DNA of 40,818 nucleotides from Streptococcus danieliae (GCF_009767945.1 NZ_WSRS01000003.1:1-40818); one strand, 5' to 3'. Numbered from the stretch's first letter, positions 1 through 7,769 are shown. Program-made: numbers and translations. Notes: a model not told the origin generated them from the sequence alone.

Positions 1-11
1 TACAATATTTG

Positions 12-157
12 TCGTTTTGAACAGATCAAACGACTGAATTTGAATACATGGGCTTAGTGCGCCCAAAAATCAGAATTCTCCCGATAATCGGGATAGAAAA
101 GTAGGAAATACAGGGACTCTTGCTGGAAATTAAAGGGCAAGAGTCCCTTCTTTTTTA
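12..157 (+). ncRNA. Candidate structured small RNA with intrinsic terminator
   Basis: A TACAAT -10-like box lies at 1-6; any -35 is outside the window. It is followed by a chain of perfect stems: 11-17 with 28-34, 49-53 with 61-65, and the palindrome 79-93. A 12-bp perfect stem (112-123 with 137-148) then runs into a T-rich tract at 149-156, a textbook plus-strand terminator. No open reading frame fills the interval. It is transcribed against the minus-strand early operon. I do not recognise the family. It could instead be the 3' part of a longer RNA that begins left of the window. Confidence 0.5.
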
Positions 158-229
158 TATGATGGAATACTTCTGGTTTTTAGAAGTGCCCTTAAAGACT
201 TTTGCAAGAGCTAATAGAGAATCCGTCAT
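155..229 (-). CDS. Possible 24-aa phage microprotein
   Basis: ATG at 229, stop at 155-157, read as a short peptide MTDSLLALAKVFKG plus ten residues. It follows the 21-aa gene in the same direction. No good Shine-Dalgarno sequence is visible, and the 3' end overlaps the T tract of the plus-strand terminator. It may be chance. Confidence 0.2.
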   Translation of the reverse strand: MTDSLLALAKVFKGTSKNQKYSII

Positions 230-245
230 ATTTCAAGATTCTTTT

Positions 246-311
246 TTATAGGCTCTTTTGTAGTGAATGATTAGCCTTTGCAATGGCTCTTTTCCGTGGT
301 TTAGCTGTCAT
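246..311 (-). CDS. Putative 21-aa basic phage microprotein
   Basis: A strong Shine-Dalgarno sequence (AAGGAGG, complement of 318-324) sits six bases before an ATG at 311. The reading frame is 21 codons, starts MTAKPRKRAIAKANHS, and is rich in Lys/Arg. The stop of the upstream gene (323-325) overlaps the Shine-Dalgarno, as expected in a tightly packed phage operon. Function is unknown. The call rests only on the ribosome binding site and the spacing. Confidence 0.4.
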   Translation of the reverse strand: MTAKPRKRAIAKANHSLQKSL

Positions 312-322
312 TTTCCGCCTCC

Positions 323-511
323 TTAGTCTCCAATTATTTCGTATGTCTTTTTAAAAATATCTGGTTTAACAGGATATTTTTCACCATCTACTCCAGTAAT
401 AATCCAATCACCAGCAGAGGCTTTCATAGTCCCCTCTAAAGTCTCTATATATCGGTCTGATTTTGTACGCTCAGCGTCAACCACTACTGGAATTTTCCGA
501 ACTTTAACCAT
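323..511 (-). CDS. Small phage protein, PGDYG-like
   Basis: 62-aa early-operon protein. The second half carries a GDWIITGVDGEKYPVKPDIF stretch followed by KKTYE, the layout of the PGDYG small-domain family found in many phages; its function is unknown. I chose the ATG at 511 because GAGGTGG lies directly before it. An upstream ATG at 523 would add four residues but has no ribosome binding site. The start overlaps the stop of the YopX-like gene by a few bases, so the two are probably translationally coupled. Confidence 0.6.
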   Translation of the reverse strand: MVKVRKIPVVVDAERTKSDRYIETLEGTMKASAGDWIITGVDGEKYPVKPDIFKKTYEIIGD

Positions 512-872
512 TCCCCACCTCATCTAGCAATTCTGGATTCTCGTAGATGTTTCCAACAACTTCTCCAACTAACCAAAGATTATAGGGTAAATAATCGAAA
601 GCTGTTTCCAATACAAATGCGAGAGATTCTTTCTGCCAAACAACAATCCCATACTTCTCACCTTCTGGATTTTCTGGGTAATAGAGAACATCCCCCTCAA
701 ATACTTCAACCCCTTTCGGGTCAGTCAGTCCTGTGGACTGCATGAGGATGATGTCTTTGTAAGTACGCCCATCTTCAAAATCTCGCCAGTCAAGATAAAC
801 TTTTCCATCACAAATTACGGGTTCATTATACATTTTCGCATTAAACCAAGCCCTGAACTTTGGTACTACCAT
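504..872 (-). CDS. YopX family protein
   Basis: 122 aa. It opens with the family signature KFRAWF and has the central LMQSTGLTDPKGVEVFEGD motif of YopX proteins, which are widespread in phages of Firmicutes and have a beta-rich fold. Their biochemical role is not established. It is preceded by GTGGGGAAGA next to the ATG, overlaps the end of the upstream 43-aa gene by seven bases, and overlaps the start of the next gene. It belongs to the accessory end of the minus-strand early operon. Confidence 0.85.
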   Translation of the reverse strand: MVVPKFRAWFNAKMYNEPVICDGKVYLDWRDFEDGRTYKDIILMQSTGLTDPKGVEVFEGDVLYYPENPEGEKYGIVVWQKESLAFVLETAFDYLPYNLWLVGEVVGNIYENPELLDEVGNG

Positions 873-997
873 TCTTCCCCACTTTCAACTCGCTTTAGCA
901 AGCAATCACCGCAATAACCTGTCTGATAGATACTGTCACCATCTCCAGACTCTATCGAAAACCAGTATCCACACTCTTTACAACACAAAAACTCCAT
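866..997 (-). CDS. 43-aa zinc-ribbon-like phage microprotein
   Basis: ATG at 997 follows AGGAGGTTAATT. The product begins MEFLCCKECGYWF and later has GYCGDCLLK, so it has two CxxC pairs about 28 residues apart. That is a likely treble-clef or zinc-ribbon metal site. The start is two bases after the stop of the preceding gene and the end overlaps the YopX start. Many phage early operons carry such mini zinc fingers without known function. Confidence 0.7.
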   Translation of the reverse strand: MEFLCCKECGYWFSIESGDGDSIYQTGYCGDCLLKRVESGEEW

Positions 998-999
998 AA

Positions 1000-1347
1000 T
1001 TAACCTCCTACTCCATTCTTCACTTCCACACGCTCCTTGATTTCCTCCGGCATATCAGTACCTAGAATAGCTTCCTTGTAAGTCTTCTCGCTTACCAAGA
1101 AATTCCCATAGCCAGATACCGTCAGCGTGTACTTGCCATCTTTTTCTTGCTTGTCGACCACTTTTCCGACAGTCAGACCTGTGTATGCCTGTCTAAGCTG
1201 TGTCTGGCTCATCTCTAAGCGTTCTACCTTCTGCTCCAGCTCGTGCAGCTGAATTCCAAAATGGATTTGAATGACGAAAATAAGCATAGCGAAGACCCAC
1301 ACACCAAAAAGAGCCGATTCTAAAATTCCTTTTTCTCGATTAGTCAC
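1000..1347 (-). CDS. DUF1372-like phage membrane protein
   Basis: 115 aa starting at a GTG (1345-1347) immediately after the previous stop, with GAGGAGG upstream. Residues about 10-30 form one hydrophobic transmembrane segment (ALFGVWVFAMLIFVIQI). A short coiled coil rich in Glu/Leu follows, and then a beta-rich C-terminal domain (VGKVVDKQEKDGKYTL onward). This matches the DUF1372 family of streptococcal phages; function is unknown. The topology predicts a membrane-anchored protein with the C-terminal domain on one face. Confidence 0.7.
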   Translation of the reverse strand: MTNREKGILESALFGVWVFAMLIFVIQIHFGIQLHELEQKVERLEMSQTQLRQAYTGLTVGKVVDKQEKDGKYTLTVSGYGNFLVSEKTYKEAILGTDMPEEIKERVEVKNGVGG

Positions 1348-1488
1348 TCAATCATCCTCCTCATCTTCTTCAAACAGTGCGAAGGAACATTCATGACAAA
1401 GTCCCACGAATCCTCCTCCTGGTCCGCAAGCAATACCTCTAGCTGCAATTTCTTTTTCTTGTTTACAAAAATGACATGGTCCAATCAT
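1348..1488 (-). CDS. 46-aa Cys-rich phage microprotein
   Basis: The ATG overlaps the previous stop as ATGA. The peptide starts MIGPCHFCKQEKEIAARG, has a second pair LCHECS, and ends in an acidic tail EEDEEDD. The two CxxC pairs, about 23 residues apart, suggest a zinc-binding knuckle. Its stop is directly followed by the GTG start of the DUF1372-like gene. Function is unknown. Confidence 0.65.
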   Translation of the reverse strand: MIGPCHFCKQEKEIAARGIACGPGGGFVGLCHECSFALFEEDEEDD

Positions 1489-1637
1489 AAATATTTCGCC
1501 CTTTCTAGCACATACTGCGGGACTTTATCCCCGACATGATAACAGTGAAAATCGTAGGGGCTTACAGAAATCCACTTGCCATCTACTAAAAACATATACT
1601 GTCCAAAGAAATTGACTCGCTTATCATCAATCTTCAT
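1485..1637 (-). CDS. 50-aa phage hypothetical protein
   Basis: ATG at 1637 with GAGGAGC upstream. The product (MKIDDKRVNFFGQYMF...) has an aromatic, beta-strand-like composition with a WISVSPYDFHCYHVGDKVP core. The start overlaps the end of the upstream gene and the stop overlaps the next start. I do not recognise the family. Tight packing on both sides is the main support. Confidence 0.6.
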   Translation of the reverse strand: MKIDDKRVNFFGQYMFLVDGKWISVSPYDFHCYHVGDKVPQYVLERAKYL

Positions 1638-1809
1638 GATCCAGCTCCTCGTATTCTAGAATGCCGACAAATAGAGGTAATGTTTCTAAAGCAGGCGGAA
1701 TTAAGGTATATCTCAAAACTTCAATCTTATTTTCTCTAATGAAATCATTCACCTCTTCATCAAGGTACTCAACTAAATTCTCAAAATGCTTAACTCTGTA
1801 ATTGCTCAT
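1627..1809 (-). CDS. 60-aa phage hypothetical protein
   Basis: The start is placed at the ATG at 1809 (MSNYRVKHFENL); a TTG six codons upstream would extend it but is a worse initiator. A GGAG lies upstream inside the end of the DUF3310 gene, which overlaps by about 20 bases. The composition is acidic with a predicted helix at LVEYLDEEVNDFIRENK and a hydrophobic stretch around LPLFVGILEY. No recognisable family. Confidence 0.55.
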   Translation of the reverse strand: MSNYRVKHFENLVEYLDEEVNDFIRENKIEVLRYTLIPPALETLPLFVGILEYEELDHED

Positions 1810-2029
1810 TTTTCTCCATCTCCTCAATCAACCAATCTAAATTTTTACGGGCTTTTTTCACATCCTCAAGTCCGTTCTTGTTCTGAAAACGAGTAAGATA
1901 CTTGATTGCGTTCCCCCAGGACCAGGCTGCCTTACCTTCTAGGTCTCCAATGAAATTATCAATAATTTCAATAGCTTCTAAACCGTACTTGCCTTGATAG
2001 TGCTTTGGTTTATTCACGTTATCTGTCAT
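1790..2029 (-). CDS. DUF3310 family phage protein
   Basis: 79 aa with the DUF3310 signature: NKPKHYQGKYGLEAIEIIDN near the N-terminus, then AWSWGNAIKYLTRFQNKNG and a closing amphipathic helix KKARKNLDWLIEEME. The family is common in phages; it has sometimes been labelled nucleotide kinase, but that activity is not shown by these motifs (there is no P-loop). GGTGGAGGTT precedes the ATG, and the previous 48-aa gene stops right at its start. Confidence 0.85.
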   Translation of the reverse strand: MTDNVNKPKHYQGKYGLEAIEIIDNFIGDLEGKAAWSWGNAIKYLTRFQNKNGLEDVKKARKNLDWLIEEMEKNEQLQS

Positions 2030-2176
2030 CTAAACCTCCACCATCTTGAAATCATAGACAGACGATTTGTTCTCATCCATCCACTCCATTGCTTCTTTTC
2101 TGGTTTCAAAATACTTCGAATCTCGATACTCACCTTGAAACCAGTATTCGACTATATAACTCTTTTTTTCTGTCAT
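2030..2176 (-). CDS. 48-aa phage hypothetical protein
   Basis: The ATG at 2176 overlaps the stop of the VRR-NUC gene as ATGA, so translation is likely coupled. The peptide MTEKKSYIVEYWFQGEY then RDSKYFETRKEAMEWM resembles short phage proteins with a beta hairpin and one helix that adapt host proteins, but I cannot name a family. It ends one base before the DUF3310 ATG. Confidence 0.6.
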   Translation of the reverse strand: MTEKKSYIVEYWFQGEYRDSKYFETRKEAMEWMDENKSSVYDFKMVEV

Positions 2177-2502
2177 TTTGAACCTCTTACAATCTTTAAA
2201 GCATCATCAACGCTCCTAGCCACACCAGCTAAGGCACCTTGTTGTCTTGCTCTCCTTATGAATAATTCCTGTTCGGGTCTAACCTTCCCTTTTTGATTTT
2301 TGACTTCAATAAAGAATATCTGTCCGTCTAGTCTAAAACCAAACAAATCAGGAAAACCTTTTGGCAAACCTGTATCAAAATACCGACCATCAGTCGTCCT
2401 AACCTTACCGACATTCGCTCGATAAACTGGAATTCCAATTCTTGCTAGCTCCATGCGAATCAAGTTCTGAATGTCATGTTCCGATAATGGTGTATCCGCC
2501 AC
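2173..2502 (-). CDS. VRR-NUC domain nuclease
   Basis: About 109 aa. It has the restriction-endonuclease-like core of the VRR-NUC family: HDIQNLIRMELA helix, YRANVGKVRTTDG, the catalytic PDLFGF followed by FFIEVKNQKGKVRPEQELFI (Asp and ExK catalytic residues), and a C-terminal helix. In phage replication modules this enzyme follows the prim-pol gene and is thought to process branched DNA. The frame stays open upstream to 2583 inside the primase gene. I placed the start at a GTG (2502) because the domain begins at SEHDIQN; no clear ribosome binding site decides it, so the start is uncertain. Confidence 0.8.
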   Translation of the reverse strand: MADTPLSEHDIQNLIRMELARIGIPVYRANVGKVRTTDGRYFDTGLPKGFPDLFGFRLDGQIFFIEVKNQKGKVRPEQELFIRRARQQGALAGVARSVDDALKIVRGSK

Positions 2503-3349
2503 TTGCGACTTTTCTTCTTGCCGATTCAATGGTTCTCTCAAACTCCTCCCTTGTAAACTCATCACGACCTTTGACGCTGCCAATTAAAATTTCCAGCGAG
2601 GTTAAATCGTGCCCACCTTCTATCGCCCAACAAGCTGCTTTGAATAGATCATCATTCCGATTCATCCAAGTTCCCTCTAAGATTCGATTGTAGGCATCTC
2701 TGCCTTCATGATTTCCATTTCCTTGAATTGTCGGCAATGACTGTTGAAAATAATTCGTTACGATCTTTGGTTTTGATTTAAAAATATCTTTCTCAAATTC
2801 TCCCTCATAAACAGGAAGGTTCTTAACTGCTTGCAGAACCTCCCGGCCTTTTGAAGGAAATATCTTCACATAGTTATTTTCATTTGCTTTAATGTCAATA
2901 CCCGGTAGAGGCCCAATCTTTTGCGAATAAGGTATCTCTTCTCTCTTCTTGAACAAAACATGCATACCACCAGAATCTGTCAGTTCAAAAAATGTATTCT
3001 TGAAATTACGAATAAGCTCCTCTTTGTACTCACTTCGAAGAATTGAAGAATAGCCATCTAAACCAAAATTATTTTGGTCTGTAGACAGAATAGTGAACAA
3101 ATCTGCCTTCTGAGACTTGAGTAGAAACTTCAATCCTTGAGCAATAATTGGATCCATGGAATGCGTGTCAATATCAATCGCCCAAACACCACGCATGAGT
3201 AATGCATAATCGCAGTTGTTCCAGTTGATTGATTTGATTAGTTCTTCAGTAATCGGAATATCCTTGAATTTAATAACAGGACTTCCAGTCCTTCTGCTAA
3301 GTGGTATGACTTGATAGCCTTTTTTTAAGAATGCTAGTGCTGTTTTCAT
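2474..3349 (-). CDS. Bifunctional primase-polymerase (prim-pol) protein
   Basis: About 291 aa. The N-terminal prim-pol (AEP) domain starts with ALAFLKKGYQVIPLS. The catalytic acidic pair is WAIDIDTH near residue 60, and the histidine motif is SGGMHVLFKK near residue 130. The C-terminal helical primase region has NDDLFKAACWAIEGGHDL and FERTIESARRKV. It makes primers for phage replication. Start at 3349 (MKTALAF) is favoured by GGAG six bases upstream; the ATG at 3361 adds four residues with no proper spacing. It lies immediately downstream of the candidate origin, as in Sfi21-type modules. Confidence 0.9.
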   Translation of the reverse strand: MKTALAFLKKGYQVIPLSRRTGSPVIKFKDIPITEELIKSINWNNCDYALLMRGVWAIDIDTHSMDPIIAQGLKFLLKSQKADLFTILSTDQNNFGLDGYSSILRSEYKEELIRNFKNTFFELTDSGGMHVLFKKREEIPYSQKIGPLPGIDIKANENNYVKIFPSKGREVLQAVKNLPVYEGEFEKDIFKSKPKIVTNYFQQSLPTIQGNGNHEGRDAYNRILEGTWMNRNDDLFKAACWAIEGGHDLTSLEILIGSVKGRDEFTREEFERTIESARRKVASGGYTIIGT

Positions 3350-3361
3350 TGTTGACTCCAT

Positions 3362-3607
3362 ACACCTTGATACACCCTGTGACAGAAAAATCCATCAACC
3401 ATGCGGATTTAGAAGATTTTGTAACAGAGTAACAGGGTTGAGACCGACCCATACCTTATATATAAATAAAATATAAATCATCATATCTTAGATTGACCTT
3501 GATACCTTGTTACATTATCTATTTTAGACCTTATAAATGCTTTAGTACCAAGGCTTTAGGTATGTAACAGGGTCACCCTGTTACACCCCCGAACACCCTG
3601 ATACAAA
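3362..3607. other. Candidate phage replication origin with iterons
   Basis: This 246-bp noncoding gap lies between the prim-pol and helicase genes. It holds nine copies, in both orientations, of an 11-mer close to ACCCTGTTACA: 3364-3374, 3374-3384, 3420-3430 (inverted), 3428-3438 (inverted), 3496-3506, 3504-3514, 3563-3573 (inverted), 3575-3585 and 3594-3604. Between the clusters is an AT-only-like tract at about 3457-3490. Iterons around an easily melted core, next to primase and helicase genes, are the established hallmarks of an origin, and streptococcal Sfi21-type phages carry their noncoding origin at this same place. No promoter or ORF explains the repeats. Confidence 0.8.
3563..3585. 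repeat. 23-bp perfect palindrome of two iterons
   Basis: The 11-mer TGTAACAGGGT (3563-3573) and its exact complement (3575-3585) face each other around a single C at 3574. This is the only perfect dyad in the candidate origin and the best site for a dimeric initiator or for hairpin extrusion. Confidence 0.85.
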
Positions 3608-5146
3608 TTAAACGATATGCATATCAAACCGTTTTTTGTTATCGATGACATATCCTCGGACCACTTGACCGTTAACTCGTTTAGATACGGTCCTCACTCC
3701 AATTTCAGACAAAGCTTTTCCAAGTTTTGATCCGTTTTTGCCATAAACTACATTTGATAAATCAATCACTTCTTTGTTGTCCGTCCGCTGGACAAAATCA
3801 ACTTCTTGCAAAGCGTTGATTAAAGCTAACTGAAAATCATCCAAATCAATGTCATTAAACACCTCAACATTTCTCCAGAAGAACTTACAATCCTGCTCTT
3901 TAAAATACTTCATGGCATGAAGTAAAAATCCAACGCTTGCTGCAACCTTTGGTGACTTATCTCGATAAGTAAATGATTTCCAGTAAGGTGCAAAAAACTC
4001 CTCACGTTCAAAGTCCGTCTCCTCTTTCGGTCTGTCTTTATACTGAATTAGTACAGAACGAGAATTCATCTCATCAGACAAGGCAACAGTTCGGTTGGTA
4101 TCGATACACAAAACACTGGTCAACTCAACCAAAGACTGGTTCTGCTGGATTGCCCTAGCAACGTGTGTGCGCTCCGTTGCGATAATCTTTAAGACTCGCT
4201 CCATTGCAAATCCTTGGATATCACCCTGCTCTGTCGCAAGAGCCATCTCACCGCCTGAAAACATGGCCCAGGCTTGTAGACCTTCAAACCCGCCGGATTT
4301 CAGGAGATCCAACTCCACATCAATTTTCTTGAACAAGCCAGATAAAGCGATATGTCGCAACCCCTTCCCAGTCCGCACCCCTGATTTAGAGATGAAGAAA
4401 TTGGTTTTAGGACGGATGCCACAAGCGACGTGCGCCATATAGTACGGCTGCAGTGTGGCATTATGGAGTGAGTCTGGATCAGCAATAACTTTGTTTAAGA
4501 AATCCTCAGCAACTAACATCCCAGCTTTAGCCAGTTTGCGAGTGACTGGATAATACTTGAAGTATGAGATGTTCTGTTTTGGAACCTCATTCAAGAGTTC
4601 GTTGCTTTCAAGATCAATCACGAAATCCTCACAAGCAATTTTATAAAGTTCTATACCTTTCGCTGGTGGAACATCTAAGAAATGATGGATCCCCTCAAGG
4701 ATTTCAAGAATATGGTTTAAGTCCTTGAATCCGTACCTAGTTGCAATAGCGAAATCATCCAGTGATTTGAACTGCCGCCCACTGACATCGTAGAGTTTAC
4801 CTTCAATGAAAGCATAGCGTCCAATCAGATAATCGCAGACCAATTTTGCGAAAGGTTGGAATCCCCTGTTTGCTGTAAATGTAATCTCATTGGTTTGATT
4901 ATGAGTTGAGAATGTACCAGATACAAAACGGTAATTAGTTCGTCCATTCGATGTGTAGTAGCCAATATCATCTGCATCAATTTGAACAGTCTCAAACAAG
5001 TACTTAGCAACGCCATTTTTATCTACGGGCTTTATATCGTGTAATTGTTTTTTTAGTTCAGCTTTTAAAATCGATTCCCCAAACAGACTGGAAGCCCAGT
5101 CCGCTTGGTTAATCAATTTTGCGAGCCGTTCAGAAAATTGCTCCAT
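3608..5146 (-). CDS. SF3-like replicative helicase/primase
   Basis: 512 aa. The central ATPase domain has a Walker A-like motif FISKSGVRTGKGLRH near residue 255, a Walker B-like GGEMALATEQGDI near 295, and a sensor-like VLCIDTNRTVALSDE near 345, an order that fits SF3/D5-type phage helicases. The C-terminal winged region ends RVNGQVVRGYVIDNKKRF. It corresponds to the orf504-type protein of Sfi21-like streptococcal phages, expected to unwind DNA at the adjacent origin, which starts right after its stop. The ATG is 12 bases downstream of the DUF669 stop, in the same operon. Confidence 0.8.
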   Translation of the reverse strand: MEQFSERLAKLINQADWASSLFGESILKAELKKQLHDIKPVDKNGVAKYLFETVQIDADDIGYYTSNGRTNYRFVSGTFSTHNQTNEITFTANRGFQPFAKLVCDYLIGRYAFIEGKLYDVSGRQFKSLDDFAIATRYGFKDLNHILEILEGIHHFLDVPPAKGIELYKIACEDFVIDLESNELLNEVPKQNISYFKYYPVTRKLAKAGMLVAEDFLNKVIADPDSLHNATLQPYYMAHVACGIRPKTNFFISKSGVRTGKGLRHIALSGLFKKIDVELDLLKSGGFEGLQAWAMFSGGEMALATEQGDIQGFAMERVLKIIATERTHVARAIQQNQSLVELTSVLCIDTNRTVALSDEMNSRSVLIQYKDRPKEETDFEREEFFAPYWKSFTYRDKSPKVAASVGFLLHAMKYFKEQDCKFFWRNVEVFNDIDLDDFQLALINALQEVDFVQRTDNKEVIDLSNVVYGKNGSKLGKALSEIGVRTVSKRVNGQVVRGYVIDNKKRFDMHIV

Positions 5147-5158
5147 AGACTACCTCTC

Positions 5159-5635
5159 TTAGAATGGTAGATCGTCATCCTGAATGTCTAGTCCAGTAGT
5201 AGCTGGTGCTTCCTTCCATTCATGATTAATTTGAGGGAATGCAGTTGCATTTGTATATTGCACTCGTGGATATTCTTGACCGTTATATTCCTCAAGTTTT
5301 ACCTTAATCTTGGCTGCACGCCCCTTGAAGTCAGCTAGGAATTCCTCCATATTGTTGTATTTCTTACCTTCTGGAATCCCGAGAGCTTTCGCTTTCCCCA
5401 TCAAGAATCCCATATGGTATTTTCCTGTTTCTTTGCTGCGCCATTGACGATCCCAAAGGTGGGCGTTTTGTTTGTCCTGGTCCACATCGTTACGAACCAC
5501 ATAATCAATCACGACTGCTTTATTGGTTCCATCTTTGTTCTCTTCTTCATAAGCATCAAATACAATCATCTCGTATTCTTTTGCTTTAAAATCTGCAAAT
5601 TCTTGTACTTCTGAAAAATCTGTTGTAAATGCCAT
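5159..5635 (-). CDS. DUF669 protein, single-strand DNA-binding-like
   Basis: 158 aa. The body matches DUF669 (FKAKEYEMIVFDAYEEE, then VVIDYVVRNDV). The last residues DIQDDDLPF form an acidic tip identical in style to the C-terminal tail of bacterial SSB, which recruits replication and repair proteins. It is expected to coat single-stranded DNA during phage replication. It sits between the SF2 helicase (stop three bases upstream of its ATG) and the SF3-like helicase, the standard module order. Confidence 0.85.
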   Translation of the reverse strand: MAFTTDFSEVQEFADFKAKEYEMIVFDAYEEENKDGTNKAVVIDYVVRNDVDQDKQNAHLWDRQWRSKETGKYHMGFLMGKAKALGIPEGKKYNNMEEFLADFKGRAAKIKVKLEEYNGQEYPRVQYTNATAFPQINHEWKEAPATTGLDIQDDDLPF

Positions 5636-5638
5636 TGT

Positions 5639-7090
5639 TTAATACCTCGTCGTAATCTTTCGTTTTTGTTTTTCTACCCATTCACGGGCAATTCTGTAGT
5701 TCTGTGGACTAGCACCAGTGATTCGGATAAGTTCCTCGTCACTAATTTGGTAATTTTGATTATCCACGTAGAAAAAGAGTAATTTGTAAAGTGCGCGACC
5801 TTTTCCAGCCACCTTAGTTTTTGCTTTTGCAATTTTCCAGTTCATTTCTGGATCAGAACCATAACGGTGACTAGCTAGGCGTTTGTTATTCAATTCTTCT
5901 TGTCGAATTTCTTCAAGAACCGCATCAATCCGAGCCTTTGCTTTTCGCTCCTGTTCTCCGAAATCATATTGACAAATTTCACAAATCACTTGAGCAAGGG
6001 GCCAGAGAGCTCCGCAATTAGGGCACTCCTTTGCTTGGACTGTATTTTTCTTTTTCTTTCGTTTCCATCCACCCTTAAAGTACTTAGACCAGTCATGAGG
6101 CGTATAAGGAAGCCCATGAAGTCGCCAATTAGCTACACAATCAAGAATGATAGCTGTCTTCCCCGGTTGGTATCTCATAGACCGCATAGACTGCTGGAGG
6201 AATAACACCAAGGACCGTGTTGGGCGACAAAGAATAGTAACCGTACAATCTGGAACATCGAATCCTTCGCTGATTAAGTCCACATTGCAGAGTACCTGTA
6301 TTTCTCCGTCACGAAAGGCTTGCATGATAGCCTCACGTTTCGCCTGTGGCGTTTTAGAATCAACGTGGACTGATTGTATCCCTGCTTGTTTAAACTCGCT
6401 AGAGAAGCTTTTAGAGGCCTCTAACGAATGGGCATATAAAATAGCCTTCTGACCATCAGCATGTTTGCGGTATTCTTCAACAATATTGCCATAGATAGCC
6501 TTTCCAAACGCCTCATCAATAGACTGGTTGGTGTACTCGCCGTTCCTGGTTTTTAATTTATTAGTGTCAATCGATAGTGCACTATAATACCTGCAGGGAG
6601 CAAGCCTCTGATTCTCAATCAACCACTGCACCGACTTGCCTTCCACCATGACCTCATAAGTATCTGTGTACCCATCTCCCGACATACGCCACGGGGTTGC
6701 GGTAAGCCCAACTCGTGTGACATCAGAATAGTAATCGTAGATAGCTTGATAGGTTGAAGCCTTACTGTGGTGACTCTCATCGGTGATAATAAGCATTGGT
6801 TTCTGTAAAGTATCCAAGCGATTCTTGGCTTTCCCAACCGTCAGCAAGTCAACCATGGATAGATCAACACCATGCTTAGTAAGACTTCCCGTTATCTGTT
6901 CAATCAGTTCTTTTCTGTGAACTAAGAATAAAACTCGTCCTCCCTTAGTGGTAGCTAGACGGATAATCTCTGAAATAACTACGGACTTACCACTCCCAGG
7001 AGGACTGACGATTAGAACATTCTTGCCGTCAGCAACCTGTTTGCGTGCCTGATCAATCAAATTTCGTTGGTAGTCGTATAGCTTAAACAT
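5639..7090 (-). CDS. DEAD/DEAH-box SF2 helicase
   Basis: 483 aa. Motif I is SPPGSGKS (about residue 30), motif Ia LFLVHRKELI, motif II DESHH (about 105), motif III GLTATPWR, and the C-terminal RecA-like domain has LCNVDLISEGFDVPDC and QQSMRSMRY (motifs V-VI). A four-Cys zinc site follows (ECPNCGALW then CEICQYDF). The C-terminus carries a small helical region that may bind DNA. It remodels DNA in phage replication or recombination. The ATG overlaps the end of the RecA-like ATPase gene by eight bases. Confidence 0.9.
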   Translation of the reverse strand: MFKLYDYQRNLIDQARKQVADGKNVLIVSPPGSGKSVVISEIIRLATTKGGRVLFLVHRKELIEQITGSLTKHGVDLSMVDLLTVGKAKNRLDTLQKPMLIITDESHHSKASTYQAIYDYYSDVTRVGLTATPWRMSGDGYTDTYEVMVEGKSVQWLIENQRLAPCRYYSALSIDTNKLKTRNGEYTNQSIDEAFGKAIYGNIVEEYRKHADGQKAILYAHSLEASKSFSSEFKQAGIQSVHVDSKTPQAKREAIMQAFRDGEIQVLCNVDLISEGFDVPDCTVTILCRPTRSLVLFLQQSMRSMRYQPGKTAIILDCVANWRLHGLPYTPHDWSKYFKGGWKRKKKKNTVQAKECPNCGALWPLAQVICEICQYDFGEQERKAKARIDAVLEEIRQEELNNKRLASHRYGSDPEMNWKIAKAKTKVAGKGRALYKLLFFYVDNQNYQISDEELIRITGASPQNYRIAREWVEKQKRKITTRY

Positions 7091-7769
7091 TTTGAATCAG
7101 TTCCTCCACCTTGCATCCTTTGCGATCATCTAAACGGTTCTTAGCATAAACTGAGTTTGTAGGTTGAAGAATAAATCCACGTTTTACCTCTCCATCATCA
7201 CCCTTATGAACCGTTAAACGAGCAGTAACGTCGGTCAACCCCATGAAGTTGTTCAAAATCTTTGGTCGAATATCAGGCATTGCCCGATTGAATGACTGAC
7301 CACTCTCTGACGTCCAAACATCACTGGTTTCCCAGGCAGTGAAGATAATCCGCTTATTGATCTGTAAGAGTGCTCGTAAGGAATCAAGTATAGTGAAGTC
7401 AACCCGTTGATAGTCAGCCTGCGATGGAACACGGTTGTTCTTCCCTTCACGACCAAGATTTGCAAGAGTAGCACGAAATAGCTCTGATACATTGTCAATA
7501 ACGATGGTGTCATAATCTTTAGCAGCACCGTTTAAAAGCTCTTTGACCAAATCCATCCATTCATTCCAAATTTCACGGGTATTGATGTCCACGATATCGA
7601 TGTTCTCAGCACCTTTTAAAACCCCGGCTGATTTATCGATATTGACAACTAATGTCTTCCCTGGAATATATTTAAGCGATGTAGTCTTTCCACTTCCTGG
7701 ATTCGCATAGATTAGGTAGCAAGCATTGTTGGTGTTAAGTTCAGTAGCTGGTGTAATATTTAAACTCAT
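7083..7769 (-). CDS. RecA-like AAA family phage ATPase
   Basis: 228 aa. Walker A is NPGSGKTTSLKYI near residue 25. Walker B is DTIVIDNVSEL near residue 95. The family (AAA_24-like, Sak4-type phage nucleotide-binding proteins) assists single-strand annealing or recombination together with the SSB-like protein two genes on. The ATG overlaps the Gp157 stop by four bases (ATGA). No frameshift or truncation is seen. Confidence 0.85.
   Translation of the reverse strand: MSLNITPATELNTNNACYLIYANPGSGKTTSLKYIPGKTLVVNIDKSAGVLKGAENIDIVDINTREIWNEWMDLVKELLNGAAKDYDTIVIDNVSELFRATLANLGREGKNNRVPSQADYQRVDFTILDSLRALLQINKRIIFTAWETSDVWTSESGQSFNRAMPDIRPKILNNFMGLTDVTARLTVHKGDDGEVKRGFILQPTNSVYAKNRLDDRKGCKVEELIQNV

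Noticed and set aside
79-93. Short palindrome as a stand-alone operator
   Set aside because: It could be one, but it sits within the chain of stems of the candidate small RNA, so it was kept as part of that feature.
2503-2583. Longer start of the VRR-NUC gene
   Set aside because: It would overlap the primase gene by about 110 bp without a ribosome binding site; the domain begins after residue 30.
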